Of a DNA stretch of 45,196 bases, positions 23,476-32,084 are shown piece by piece (the stretch's first letter is position 1; each line of letters starts with the position of its first letter). The stretch is taken from assembly GCA_910589115.1 (NCBI GenBank), contig CAJUSB010000012.1, forward strand, positions 1 to 45,196, given 5' to 3'. The DNA is from an uncultured Clostridia bacterium (GTDB taxonomy: Bacteria > Bacillota > Clostridia > Oscillospirales > Butyricicoccaceae). A program made the translations under genes and the position numbers. The notes beneath the pieces are model-generated. The model was not told where the DNA came from. It searched no databases and saw nothing but the letters and a program-made list of their open reading frames with translations.

Positions 23476-23922
23476 ATGAAAAAGTTCCATTTTCAGCTGG
23501 ATACGGTGTTGGGCTACAAGCAGCAGGTACTGGATAACCGGCTGGTGGAGCATGGCGCGGCCGTTGCGCAGGTTACCCGGCAGGAGGCTGTGCTGCTGGA
23601 CGCACAGAACCGCCGCGGCGCTTACGAAGCGGAGTTCCGGCAGAAGCAGGCCGAAGGTATGACCATGTTTGAGGCCCTTAAGTATCAGAGCTGTATGGAG
23701 GCGCTGATGCGTGAGATTGAGCGGGAAAAGGAAAAGCTTGTCCAGCTGCGCCGTATTGAGGAAGAGAAGCGGGCCCGCGTGGTCGAGAGCCGCGTGGAGA
23801 CCAAGACGCTCGAAAAGCTGAAAGAAATCAAGCTCCAAGACTACAATTATGACATTCACAAGGAAGAGGAGCGGTTTATTGATGATTTGACCGCGACCAA
23901 AAGAGTGCTGAGCAACGCGTAA
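23476..23922 (+). CDS. fliJ: Flagellar export chaperone FliJ
   Basis: FliJ is a small coiled-coil protein that fills the centre of the FliI hexamer and links it to FlhA. The 148-residue protein begins MKKFHFQLDTVLGYKQQVLD, the typical FliJ opening (F-x-L-x-V-L-x-x-K). It then consists almost entirely of charged heptad-like helix, with LREIEREKEKLVQLRRIEEE-like composition through the middle. Position after fliI supports the call. The gene is preceded by a 57-nt spacer with GGAGACGACAG before the ATG. Confidence 0.9.
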   Translation: MKKFHFQLDTVLGYKQQVLDNRLVEHGAAVAQVTRQEAVLLDAQNRRGAYEAEFRQKQAEGMTMFEALKYQSCMEALMREIEREKEKLVQLRRIEEEKRARVVESRVETKTLEKLKEIKLQDYNYDIHKEEERFIDDLTATKRVLSNA

Positions 23923-23977
23923 ACACGCGCGTTTCTCATAGATATTTTATCCTTATGAGGAGGTGAAACCACAAGTA

Positions 23978-25105
23978 ATGAAAAACAACAGTGTAGACAT
24001 GATGACAAAACTCATCAACACCGGCGTGAAGCAGCAGAAGGTCAGCAATAAGCAGAGCGATTCATCATCCGACCGTTCGGATTTTGAGAAAATGCTTGAG
24101 CAGGCAGGCCAGCAGCAGGGCTTCACGGCGGGGGACACCAGCGAGAGTTCTTCGTCTTCCTCTGATTCTGTTACGGTCAATGGCGTAACGGGTGAGACGG
24201 AACCGGGCGTAGAGCAGCTTTCCATTGCGGCAGCGCTCATCACGGTGCAGCCGATGGTGCCGGTAGACACGATCACCCCGGTTGAGGTCGCAGATATTGC
24301 GCCCGCAGGCGTGGAGGCTGTAGTGATGCCGGAGGAGGCAGGCGCAGTTGTGCAGCAGGTGGCGGCAGCCCCGGTCCTGATTCAGGAAGAGGGTCAGCAG
24401 CAGCAGCCGGTGATGACAGAGGTGGTTCCGGAGGAAGAAACCATCGCCCCGGAAATGATTTCTGAACGGCCGGTCGAGGCGGTAGCACAGGAAGCCCAGC
24501 CCGAAGCAGAACAGCAGCAGATGGCGGAAGAGCTCCCCACGGAGCACCGGACGGTTGAAGCGAAAGCGTCTGACAACAGCGAAGAGGTCGTTGTAGAGGA
24601 TGTCTCGGCAGCAGCTGAAGCGCCGGTGTTTGAGGGAACGGAGACCGTACCGGTCAAGGTTGCGGAGACTGTCCCCGAGACGGTTGAACCGGAGGCCGAA
24701 GACGCTGCGCAGAAGCTCGCCCAGCATATTGAGCGTGCAATGGTGCAGGGGGAAAGTACGGTTGAGCTTAGCCTGACCCCGGCAAGCCTGGGACAGCTGA
24801 CGGTCGAGATTACGCGCTCAGGCGATGGTAATCTGAGTATTGTATTGACGACTGTGACCGATAAGGCAGCAAACCTGTTGGATCGTCATGTGACCAATCT
24901 CCAGCACATGCTGTCTGACAATGCACAGAACGTCCATATCGAGGTCGAGAGCCGCACGCAGCAGTCGCAGGCGCAGCAGTTCCTGAACCCGGACGGTGAA
25001 GCCAATCATCAGCACCGCCAGCAGCAGCATCAGAAGCAGGAAGAAGAGCACGACAGCGGCGATTTTCTCCAGCAGCTGAGGCTTGGCCTGGTTGAGCTTG
25101 AGTAA
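23978..25105 (+). CDS. fliK: Flagellar hook-length control protein FliK
   Basis: FliK measures hook length and switches export specificity by acting on FlhB. The 375-residue protein has a long low-complexity N-terminal part rich in Val, Glu and Gln, then the conserved C-terminal Flg_hook domain from ~250: STVELSLTPASLGQLTVEIT and LDRHVTNLQHMLSDNAQNVHIEVESR. The last 50 residues are Gln/His-rich (HQHRQQQHQKQEEEHDSGDF). I chose the ATG at 23978; the GTG at 23963 sits directly on the AGGAGG. FlhB, its known partner, is not in this window. Confidence 0.88.
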   Translation: MKNNSVDMMTKLINTGVKQQKVSNKQSDSSSDRSDFEKMLEQAGQQQGFTAGDTSESSSSSSDSVTVNGVTGETEPGVEQLSIAAALITVQPMVPVDTITPVEVADIAPAGVEAVVMPEEAGAVVQQVAAAPVLIQEEGQQQQPVMTEVVPEEETIAPEMISERPVEAVAQEAQPEAEQQQMAEELPTEHRTVEAKASDNSEEVVVEDVSAAAEAPVFEGTETVPVKVAETVPETVEPEAEDAAQKLAQHIERAMVQGESTVELSLTPASLGQLTVEITRSGDGNLSIVLTTVTDKAANLLDRHVTNLQHMLSDNAQNVHIEVESRTQQSQAQQFLNPDGEANHQHRQQQHQKQEEEHDSGDFLQQLRLGLVELE

Positions 25106-25229
25106 GGGGACCGGATCTAAATAGTTTGCGTCTATGGCCTGTATTTTATACAGCCATTGTCACAATTTATTTTCTCGGTTCCCAGAGATGGCAGCTCACA
25201 AAATTCTATTAGAAAGGAAGCGATACTCT

Positions 25230-25877
25230 ATGGCAGTTTCCGCAGCAGGTTCGGAATATAAGCATCCGTACGAAAATATCAACGGTCAGATTGATAAAAC
25301 GAATGAGTTTTATGTAGCCAAGAAGTCTACGAATGATAAAGCCGGGCAAAGCCTGGACATGACTGATTTCCTGACGCTGATGGTTGCTATGTTCCAGAAT
25401 CAGGATATTGACAATCCCGCTGATACGAGTACGATGATGACCCAGATGGTACAGATGTCGGTAATCCAGGCGATCACGGATATCAGCCAGCTAATCAGCG
25501 ACAGCACGAATATGACCTATGGCGCCTCGCTGATTGGTAAGGAAGTCACGATCGGTATCTATAATGATACGTTTACCGACCTCCAGGAGATTACCGGTGT
25601 GGTAACCGGTACAGGCCAGCAGGATGGCAAGCAGGTCATTTTTATTGGAAATGATACCTATCTGGTGTCGGATATTATTGCCGTTGGCCGTCTGCCCGAG
25701 AAGGACGATGGGGATAAAGACGACGACAAAGTTGACGGGACGAAGCCTGGTGAAGGCACCGACAAGCCGGAAAACCCCGGCGGCACAGAGGGTGACAAGG
25801 AGCCTGAAGCTCCCGGCGGCGCAGAGGGCGGCAGTGATGCCGGAAACAGCGGCGCAGACACCGAGCCTAAGGAATAG
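25230..25877 (+). CDS. flgD: Flagellar hook assembly protein FlgD
   Basis: FlgD is the capping scaffold for polymerising the hook protein. The 215-residue protein has the conserved N-terminal region SLDMTDFLTLMVAMFQNQDI and NPADTSTMMTQMVQMSVIQAI, then a beta-rich part ASLIGKEVTIGIYNDTF ... GNDTYLVSDIIAVGRLP. From ~residue 157 there is a ~58-residue acidic Gly/Pro/Lys-rich tail (KDDDKVDGTKPGEGTDKPE), not part of normal FlgD. The ATG at 25230 follows AAAGGAAG by 9 nt; an upstream ATG in the same frame has no ribosome site. Confidence 0.9.
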   Translation: MAVSAAGSEYKHPYENINGQIDKTNEFYVAKKSTNDKAGQSLDMTDFLTLMVAMFQNQDIDNPADTSTMMTQMVQMSVIQAITDISQLISDSTNMTYGASLIGKEVTIGIYNDTFTDLQEITGVVTGTGQQDGKQVIFIGNDTYLVSDIIAVGRLPEKDDGDKDDDKVDGTKPGEGTDKPENPGGTEGDKEPEAPGGAEGGSDAGNSGADTEPKE

Positions 25878-25895
25878 CAGGAGGTGTGCGCAGCA

Positions 25896-26279
25896 GTGAT
25901 CGACCGAATAGCACCGGCGAGAGGCGCCGCGCGCAGTGCCAGCGCACAGCGGGGAGAACAGCCGCCGCAGCAGAGCTTTGGCGCGATGCTTCAGCAGCAG
26001 CTCCAGCAGGCGCAGCCCGCACAACAGCCCCTGAACTTTTCCAAGCACGCGCTGACGCGTGTAGAGGAACGCGGCATTGAGCTGACCCCCGAGCTGATGG
26101 ATAAGCTGGCCGGGTCGATTGGCAGAGCGTCGGAAAAGGGCGCAGTGAATATTCTTGCGCTCGGCGGAGAGCAGGCGTTTATTATCAACGTTCCTCACAG
26201 CAGGGTGATCACCACCATTTCGCAGGACGAGATGAAGGAAAAGATTTTCACCAATATTGACGCTGCCGTGCTGCTGTAA
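25896..26279 (+). CDS. Flagellar operon protein (TIGR02530 / Flg_put type)
   Basis: A 127-residue protein of the family that almost always lies between flgD and flgE in Firmicutes. The conserved part is the second half: FSKHALTRVEERGIELTPEL, then MDKLAGSIGRASEKGAVNIL and IINVPHSRVITTISQDEMKE. The first 45 residues are Arg/Ala/Gln-rich and not conserved. Its biochemical role is not established. I chose the GTG at 25896, with AGGAGGTG about 9 nt upstream; the GTG at 25884 is fused to that site. The gene starts 18 nt after flgD. Confidence 0.88.
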   Translation: MIDRIAPARGAARSASAQRGEQPPQQSFGAMLQQQLQQAQPAQQPLNFSKHALTRVEERGIELTPELMDKLAGSIGRASEKGAVNILALGGEQAFIINVPHSRVITTISQDEMKEKIFTNIDAAVLL

Positions 26280-26386
26280 ACATGTTTTTTTAGGGTGAAA
26301 AAAGCAGGTCCGTAATGGATGCTTTGGCGGGGGTCGGATGGATTCCCGCCGCCCGGTTTCAATTCAGAGAGGAGAAATTATCACAT

Positions 26387-27502
26387 ATGACTGGCGCTAT
26401 GTACGCGGCCGTTGCCGGCCTGAAGACGCATATGGGTGCGATGAATGTCATCGGCAACAATATCGCGAACGTGAATACAAATGCCTATAAGGCATCCAGC
26501 TATACTTTCAAGGAATCGCTTTATACGACTTCGCGTGGTGGTTCTGACGGCACGGATACCCAGGGCGGTGTCAACCCTGCACAGATCGGCTATGGCTGTT
26601 CGATTGGGTCGATTGATATGGATATGAGCTCGAAGAACTATGCGCCGACAGGGCGTGCGCTTGATATTTGTATTGATGGCGACGGTTTCCTGATGGTTGG
26701 CGACAAGGGGATGGGGCCGTTTACCGATGGCCTGGCGTCTAACGGGACGACATCTTCTGCACGTTCGCTCGACCTGGTGCGTCTGGGCCGTCTGAAGTTT
26801 GACCCGAAAGGGTATTTGACCGATGATCAGGGCAGATGTGTATACGGCTTTGCAACTGCAACCAAGGGCGATAACGCCGATGGCGCGGCACAGGGCACGC
26901 CAGAGCTTCAGCCGAACCTGACAGAGCTGCGTATTCCTTATGTCCGCACGGAGAACAAGGATGGTGTAGTAACCAAGACCATCTGCTACCCGAAGGTAGA
27001 CGAAAGCGGCAGAGTAATCGACAACAATTCGTCAGAGGACGCGGACGAAAACGTGACCTATGAGCGCGCGTTGCTCGACAGCATTCAGATCAGCAAGACT
27101 GGCGTGATTACTGGCGTTACAAAGGATACGGATACGCCGGTTGTTATTGGCCAGATTGCACTGGGGCAGGTTGACAACCCGGAAGGCCTGACGCATGTAG
27201 ACGGCCGTTATTTTAAGGCGCTGGATGGTGCAGGCAACTTGCATATTACCAGTATGGGCGGCCAGATTACGAACCACCGTGATACGGAAGGCGCAGGCGG
27301 TGCTGCGGACAATGCCAATACGACAGAGATTGAGCATGCCGGCGGCACATCGACAATCAGCGGCGGCCTCGAGAGCTCAGGCACGGATCTTGCGACCGAG
27401 ATTTCCAACATGATCGTTATGCAGCGCGGCTATCAGGCGAATACAAGAATCATTACCGTAACGGACAGCATGCTCGAAGAGCTTGTAAACATGAAGCGGT
27501 AA
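26387..27502 (+). CDS. flgE: Flagellar hook protein FlgE
   Basis: FlgE polymerises into the hook. The 371-residue protein starts MTGAMYAAVAGLKTHMGAMN with the rod/hook signature NVIGNNIANVNTNAYKASSY, has the middle core LDICIDGDGFLMVGD, and ends with the C-terminal helix motif TEISNMIVMQRGYQANTRII and TVTDSMLEELVNMKR. It is somewhat shorter than many FlgE proteins, so the outer domains are small. ATG at 26387 lies 12 nt after GAGGAG. The gene is followed by a strong GC hairpin before flbD. Confidence 0.94.
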   Translation: MTGAMYAAVAGLKTHMGAMNVIGNNIANVNTNAYKASSYTFKESLYTTSRGGSDGTDTQGGVNPAQIGYGCSIGSIDMDMSSKNYAPTGRALDICIDGDGFLMVGDKGMGPFTDGLASNGTTSSARSLDLVRLGRLKFDPKGYLTDDQGRCVYGFATATKGDNADGAAQGTPELQPNLTELRIPYVRTENKDGVVTKTICYPKVDESGRVIDNNSSEDADENVTYERALLDSIQISKTGVITGVTKDTDTPVVIGQIALGQVDNPEGLTHVDGRYFKALDGAGNLHITSMGGQITNHRDTEGAGGAADNANTTEIEHAGGTSTISGGLESSGTDLATEISNMIVMQRGYQANTRIITVTDSMLEELVNMKR

Positions 27503-27539
27503 TTCTAATTGATTGAATAGCTGAACGCTGGCGGGAAAC

Positions 27540-27561
27540 GGGCGGGGTTCACGCCCCGCCC
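27540..27561 (+). other. Strong GC hairpin between flgE and flbD
   Basis: A perfect 8-bp stem, GGGCGGGG/CCCCGCCC (27540-27547, 27554-27561), has a 6-nt loop. There is no T-tract, so it probably does not terminate fully. It could stabilise the flgE mRNA end or lower expression of downstream genes. Confidence 0.6.
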
Positions 27562-27596
27562 ATCCTGTGCCGGTGTGGAAGGAGAGAGGGAGAGAT

Positions 27597-27812
27597 ATGA
27601 TCGTCCTGACAAAAATGAATAAGGAACGCTTTCTGGTCAACCATAACCAGATCGAGTGCATTGAACTGATCCCGGAATGCAAGGTGGTCATGATGAACCA
27701 TGATTATTATCTCGTCCGTGAGACTGAGGAAGATATCATCCGCAAAATCACAGAGTATAATGCGAAGGTATTGGATATTCACCGGGAACTCACTATTGTA
27801 GACCGCCGCTGA
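27597..27812 (+). CDS. flbD: Flagellar FlbD family protein
   Basis: A 71-residue cytoplasmic protein of the Firmicutes/spirochete FlbD type (not the Caulobacter regulator of the same name). MIVLTKMNKERFLVNHNQIE with the LN-x-x-x-IE pattern, then TEEDIIRKITEYNAKVL, is diagnostic. The gene always sits between flgE and motA in this gene order. Its function is unknown; a role as a small adaptor near the motor is often supposed. The ATG at 27597 follows GGAGAGAGGGAGAG. Confidence 0.9.
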   Translation: MIVLTKMNKERFLVNHNQIECIELIPECKVVMMNHDYYLVRETEEDIIRKITEYNAKVLDIHRELTIVDRR

Positions 27813-27847
27813 CGGGCGGCCAATTCAAGTAAGGGCAGGAATAAAGT

Positions 27848-28672
27848 ATGAACATCACCTACATAATTGGCGTGCTGCTTTGTATCGTGTTTATCGTACT
27901 TGGCATGGCGAACGGCCTTCCACCGTATGATTTTACACAGCTTGAGAACTTCTTTGATGCACCCAGCGTCATGATTGTTATCGGATGTACGATTTCGATT
28001 GTTGTTGCGTGTTTTCCGGCGTCCATGCTGGCAGCGATCCCGAGGCACTTTGCCGTTATGTTCAATGTGAAAAAGAACGACCCGGGATACTATATTGATC
28101 AGCTGGTCGAGCTGGCACAGGCAGCCCGTAAGGATGGTCTGCTCGCACTTGAAGGCTTGGCCGCGGAGCAGCAGGACCCATTCTTCAAGCAGGCGATCAT
28201 GCTCATCGTTGACGCAAACGACCCGGACCGTGTCCGCAGTATTTTGGAAAACGATATCGACTGCATGTCGGCCAGACATGAGGCTGCAGCAGCGCTGTAT
28301 GATAAGGGTTCTGCTGTTGCACCGGCGTTTGGTATGATTGGTACGCTTGTCGGCCTGATTAACATGCTGAAGAACATGGATATGGAGTCAGGCGGGGCAG
28401 GCAATATCGGTAAAGATATGGGCGTAGCGCTGATTACCACGCTGTATGGCTGTATTTTGGCACATATGATTTTTGGACCGATTGCAAATAACCTTCGTGC
28501 ACGTGATGAGGAGGAAGTCCTCTGTAAGATGATTATCGTAGAGGGTATTACCTGTATCCAGGCCGGTGAAAACCCGAAGCTGCTGCGTGAAAAGCTGAAT
28601 ACCTTTATTGCTCAGCGCAAGCGTGATGCAGAAGGCGGCAAGAAGGGCAAAGGCGGCGGCGGAGAAGAGTAA
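27848..28672 (+). CDS. motA: Flagellar motor stator protein MotA
   Basis: MotA and MotB form the proton- or sodium-driven stator. The 274-residue protein has membrane helices at the N-terminus (YIIGVLLCIVFIVLGMANG and PSVMIVIGCTISIVVACFPA), a large cytoplasmic loop that touches FliG, and helices 3-4 (GSAVAPAFGMIGTLVGLINML and MGVALITTLYGCILAHMIFG), with the conserved prolines in helix 3 and before it. The C-terminal tail is Gly/Lys-rich. It starts 35 nt after flbD and is followed by motB at 18 nt. Confidence 0.95.
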   Translation: MNITYIIGVLLCIVFIVLGMANGLPPYDFTQLENFFDAPSVMIVIGCTISIVVACFPASMLAAIPRHFAVMFNVKKNDPGYYIDQLVELAQAARKDGLLALEGLAAEQQDPFFKQAIMLIVDANDPDRVRSILENDIDCMSARHEAAAALYDKGSAVAPAFGMIGTLVGLINMLKNMDMESGGAGNIGKDMGVALITTLYGCILAHMIFGPIANNLRARDEEEVLCKMIIVEGITCIQAGENPKLLREKLNTFIAQRKRDAEGGKKGKGGGGEE

Positions 28673-28690
28673 GGAAAGAGGCGATATGGC

Positions 28691-29593
28691 ATGAAAAAGA
28701 AAAAGAGCAGCGGCGGCGGTGCGAACTGGATGGATACCTACGGCGACATGGTGACGTTGCTGCTGTGTTTCTTCGTGCTGCTGTATTCTATCTCTAATGT
28801 TGACCAGCAGAAATGGCTTGCGCTGGTGCAGAGTTTTAATCCCAAGGCAATTTATGAGCTCACGGAGACCGCCGGCGAGGAAGGCCCCGCAGCCGAGGAA
28901 TTCGGCGGCGCAGGGATGGAGCAGGACCCTACTGCAACAGATATGGATCAAGAGGAGATCGATGAAGCAATCGAGCAGCTGTATGATGCACTCGTACAGT
29001 ATGCACAGCAAAGCGGTTCCGGCCAGAGTATGGAGACGGTCAAGGGGGATGGATATATCTTTATTTCTTTTGACGACGCGGTCTTTTTCGATGGAGAGAG
29101 CTTCCAGCTGCGGGCTGAGGGGCAGGAGATCCTGGCCAATATCGCGGGGTTGATGGAGCAGAAAAAGGATTATATTGACGAGATCCGGATCATGGGCCAC
29201 ACTGCGCAGGCGCAGCCGGATGAGCCTAACACGGTCATGGTTGACCGGTTCCTGTCTTCCAACCGTGCAACGGAGGCTGCTGTCTATATCCAGGAGCATA
29301 CGACGATTGCCGGGGAACGCTTTGTGACAGTTGGCTGTGGCCAGCACCGCCCAATCGATTCCAATGCGACCGCAGCGACCCGCAGCCATAACCGCCGTGT
29401 TGAGATCATGATCTCGGGACGGAATGTTGCAGACGGAATGGGCAGCGCAGTCGAACAATATTATACCACCCGTGCAGGAGACCCGGAGCAGCCGGACGAA
29501 AACGTGACGTCTGCTGATGCTACGGCGCAGCCGGCCGAAGGGGAAAATGCAGCAGCAGCTCCGGCACCATCAGAGGAAGCTGCCCAGGAATAG
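28691..29593 (+). CDS. motB: Flagellar motor stator protein MotB
   Basis: MotB anchors the stator to peptidoglycan and carries the ion-binding aspartate. The 300-residue protein has a basic N-terminus and one membrane helix, WMDTYGDMVTLLLCFFVLLY, in which Asp19 matches the essential ion-binding residue. After a linker, the OmpA-like domain has GYIFISFDDAVFFDGES, IRIMGHTAQAQPDEP, FLSSNRATEAAVYIQEH and NRRVEIMISGR. A C-terminal Ala/Glu/Pro-rich tail of ~45 residues is extra. Next gene fliM starts 18 nt later; fliL, usually here, is missing. Confidence 0.95.
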   Translation: MKKKKSSGGGANWMDTYGDMVTLLLCFFVLLYSISNVDQQKWLALVQSFNPKAIYELTETAGEEGPAAEEFGGAGMEQDPTATDMDQEEIDEAIEQLYDALVQYAQQSGSGQSMETVKGDGYIFISFDDAVFFDGESFQLRAEGQEILANIAGLMEQKKDYIDEIRIMGHTAQAQPDEPNTVMVDRFLSSNRATEAAVYIQEHTTIAGERFVTVGCGQHRPIDSNATAATRSHNRRVEIMISGRNVADGMGSAVEQYYTTRAGDPEQPDENVTSADATAQPAEGENAAAAPAPSEEAAQE

Positions 29594-29611
29594 GAAAAGC
29601 GAGGTTAGCCG

Positions 29612-30628
29612 ATGGCGGAGAAACTGTCACAAAGCCAGATAGACGCTCTGCTCAGCTCCATGAGGGGCGGAGGCGCTGCTGCCCAGCCGCAGGAAGAAGC
29701 CCCGGAGAAAAAATATCGGAAATATGACTTCAAGAGTCCGCGGAAATTTACGAAAGACCGTATCAAGATGATCAGCGGGATCTTTGACAACTATTCCCGT
29801 ATTATCAATACGCGGATTAACGGGCTGCTTCACACTACCTGCGAGGTAGGGGTTGATTCCGTTGAGGAGCAGCATTACTATGAATTTTCAAATGCCTTGT
29901 CCGATACGACTGTCCTGACGATTGCCTATCTTGATATGGAGGGGGAAACGGAGGAAGAGCCGGTCCTGTTTTATATCAATGCTCCGGTTATGGTAAGCAT
30001 GATGGACCGCCTGCTCGGCGGGAACGGCAATCTGGATGATACTGTCGGTGAGGATTATGCATACACTGACCTGGACCTCTGCGTATATGAGAATCTTATG
30101 CGCGAACTTATAGGGGTGCTGGGGGAAAGCTGGAATAATTATTTGCAGTTGGACTTTTCATTCGGCCGGGTAGAAAGCAATCCGACGCTGGTTCACCTGA
30201 TCGGAATGGATGAGACGGTCGTGCTGGTCGATATGAAGCTGAAATTCCCGAATTGCGAGGGCAGTATCAACGTTGTGCTCCCCGGACAAATGTTGACGGC
30301 ACTGTTTACTCGCATCAGCCAGGAAAATTCCGCGCGCCGTTCGGTGGGGGAAGACCGTTCGACGGATATCATGGGGCATTTGCGCGATTCCAGTCTGGAT
30401 GTGATCGCAGAGCTTGGACGTACATCCCTGCGGCTGCGTGATATCTATAATCTGAACGTGGGCGATGTGATCGACCTCAGTCAGAAGAAGGACAGCGCGG
30501 TTCACCTGCGGATTGGCGGACGCAAGTGGTTTGACGGGCTGATGGGTGTCAGCGACAGGCACTTGGCCATTAAGATAAAGCAGGTTTACCATAACGCCGA
30601 AAGAAGGGACATTCAGGGAAATGAGTAA
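29612..30628 (+). CDS. fliM: Flagellar motor switch protein FliM
   Basis: FliM is the C-ring protein that receives phosphorylated CheY. The 338-residue protein starts MAEKLSQSQIDALLSSM, with the CheY-P binding helix at residues 5-17. The middle CheC-like domain (YYEFSNALSDTTVLTIAYLD, GEDYAYTDLDLCVYENLM) lies between ~50 and 230, and the C-terminal SpoA domain (IAELGRTSLRLRDIYNLNVG) follows. Length is standard. It overlaps fliY by 8 nt (ATGAGTAA). Confidence 0.95.
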   Translation: MAEKLSQSQIDALLSSMRGGGAAAQPQEEAPEKKYRKYDFKSPRKFTKDRIKMISGIFDNYSRIINTRINGLLHTTCEVGVDSVEEQHYYEFSNALSDTTVLTIAYLDMEGETEEEPVLFYINAPVMVSMMDRLLGGNGNLDDTVGEDYAYTDLDLCVYENLMRELIGVLGESWNNYLQLDFSFGRVESNPTLVHLIGMDETVVLVDMKLKFPNCEGSINVVLPGQMLTALFTRISQENSARRSVGEDRSTDIMGHLRDSSLDVIAELGRTSLRLRDIYNLNVGDVIDLSQKKDSAVHLRIGGRKWFDGLMGVSDRHLAIKIKQVYHNAERRDIQGNE

Positions 30629-32042
30629 TATTTTTAGTCCATTGGAAATCAGCGCGATTGGAGAGATTACAAATATCAGTCTGGGCTCTTCCGCAACGGC
30701 GATTTCCAATATGCTTGACCACCGGGTAGACATTACAACGCCGACGGTGTCTATCGTAAATGCAGAAGATTTTGAGTTAGGTGAGCTTGAGCCTGCTATC
30801 GGCGTTGAAATCAAGTATGTAAGCGGTCTTGAGGGCAGCAATATCATGATCCTCAAGATGAGCGATATTAAGGTCATTGTTGATATTTTGATGGGTACGG
30901 AGACCCCGGATGAGGAATTTGTACTCAATGACCTCACTTTAAGTGCGGTCTGTGAAATCATGAACCAGATGATGGGCGCAGCCTCGACGGCCCTTTCCGA
31001 TTTTCTCGGCAGGGTGGTCAATATCTCCACACCGGAGACATTTGACCTGGACGATATGGAAGCGCTCAAACGGGAACGGCTTCCCGCTCCGCAGGGACCC
31101 ATTGTCATCGTCAAGTTTGCGCTTGATATTGAGCCGGATCTCCAGAGCGAATTCATGAACGTCATGTCTGTCGAGCTGGCGAAGGAACTGGTAGCAGGCT
31201 TTGGCCTTGACATCGATGATACAGAGTCAGAATCTGCCCCGGCAGAGGCGCCCGCTCCGGCAGCGGCACCTGCCCCAGCTGCAGCACCTGCGGCATCAGG
31301 CGGGACACTCTCCCAGGAGGAGATCGAAAAGCTGATGGCTGGACCGGCAGCTGCACCGTCGCCTGCTCCGGCATCGCCTCCCGCAGCATCGGGCGGCACG
31401 CTTTCACAGGATGAAATTGAAAAATTGATGGCACGGCAAAGTGCGCCGCAGGCGGCCCCAACGCCTCCACCTGCTCCGCAGCCTAGTGCACCGGCCCCGC
31501 AGCCGGGTGCGCCGCAGATGGCAGGTATGCCGCAAATGCCCGGCGGGATGCCGCCGCAGATGGCGGGGATGCCCCAGATGCCTGGCGGGATGCCGCCGCA
31601 GATGGCTGCTGATCCGTCACAGATGCCGTATCCATATTATTATATGCCTCCATATGGCGGTTGGCCGGGCTATCCGCCCCCGCAGCAGCCGGAGAAACCC
31701 GATCCCAAGGTGATCAGCACCCAGGTGCCTGCTATGCCTGCATTGGCAAACGGCGAAACGCTTGGCGAGGAGCAGGCGCAGAATCTTGACCTGATTATGG
31801 GCGTTCCGCTTGAGGTGACGGTTGAGATTGGCCGCACCCGCAAAAAGGTACAGGATATCCTTGCCTTTTCCAAGGGTTCGCTCGTGGTGCTGGATAAGCT
31901 GGCTGGCGATCAGGTCGATATGTTTGTCAACGGCAAATGTATTGCCCACGGTGAGGTAGTGGTCATTGATGATAATTTCGGCGTCCGGATCAGTGAAATC
32001 CTTCGCAAGCCGGAGCTGGAAGATATAACATCTTTTAAGTAA
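30621..32042 (+). CDS. fliY: Flagellar motor switch phosphatase FliY (CheC-FliN fusion)
   Basis: In Firmicutes FliY is both a C-ring component and a CheY-P phosphatase. The 473-residue protein begins directly with the CheC-like domain; its two phosphatase sites, EITN (in SAIGEITNISLG) and EIMN (in AVCEIMNQMMG), are both intact. From ~200 to 375 runs a Pro/Ala/Gln/Met-rich linker with PQMAGMPQMPGGM repeats. Two near-identical motifs inside it, GGTLSQEEIEKLM (227-239) and GGTLSQDEIEKLM (258-270), look like the CheY-binding helix of FliM. The FliN domain (VPLEVTVEIGRTRKKVQDIL) fills the last ~85 residues. Bacillus FliY has this helix at its N-terminus, where it is absent here. Confidence 0.93.
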   Translation: MSNIFSPLEISAIGEITNISLGSSATAISNMLDHRVDITTPTVSIVNAEDFELGELEPAIGVEIKYVSGLEGSNIMILKMSDIKVIVDILMGTETPDEEFVLNDLTLSAVCEIMNQMMGAASTALSDFLGRVVNISTPETFDLDDMEALKRERLPAPQGPIVIVKFALDIEPDLQSEFMNVMSVELAKELVAGFGLDIDDTESESAPAEAPAPAAAPAPAAAPAASGGTLSQEEIEKLMAGPAAAPSPAPASPPAASGGTLSQDEIEKLMARQSAPQAAPTPPPAPQPSAPAPQPGAPQMAGMPQMPGGMPPQMAGMPQMPGGMPPQMAADPSQMPYPYYYMPPYGGWPGYPPPQQPEKPDPKVISTQVPAMPALANGETLGEEQAQNLDLIMGVPLEVTVEIGRTRKKVQDILAFSKGSLVVLDKLAGDQVDMFVNGKCIAHGEVVVIDDNFGVRISEILRKPELEDITSFK

Positions 32043-32084
32043 GTCTTTTTTGAAACATTATATTCAGAAACGAGGAACAAAACA

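Noticed and set aside
30158..31399. Minus-strand frame across fliM/fliY rich in Ala, Ser and Gly
   Set aside because: Mirror of the Pro/Ala-rich FliY linker and no independent features.
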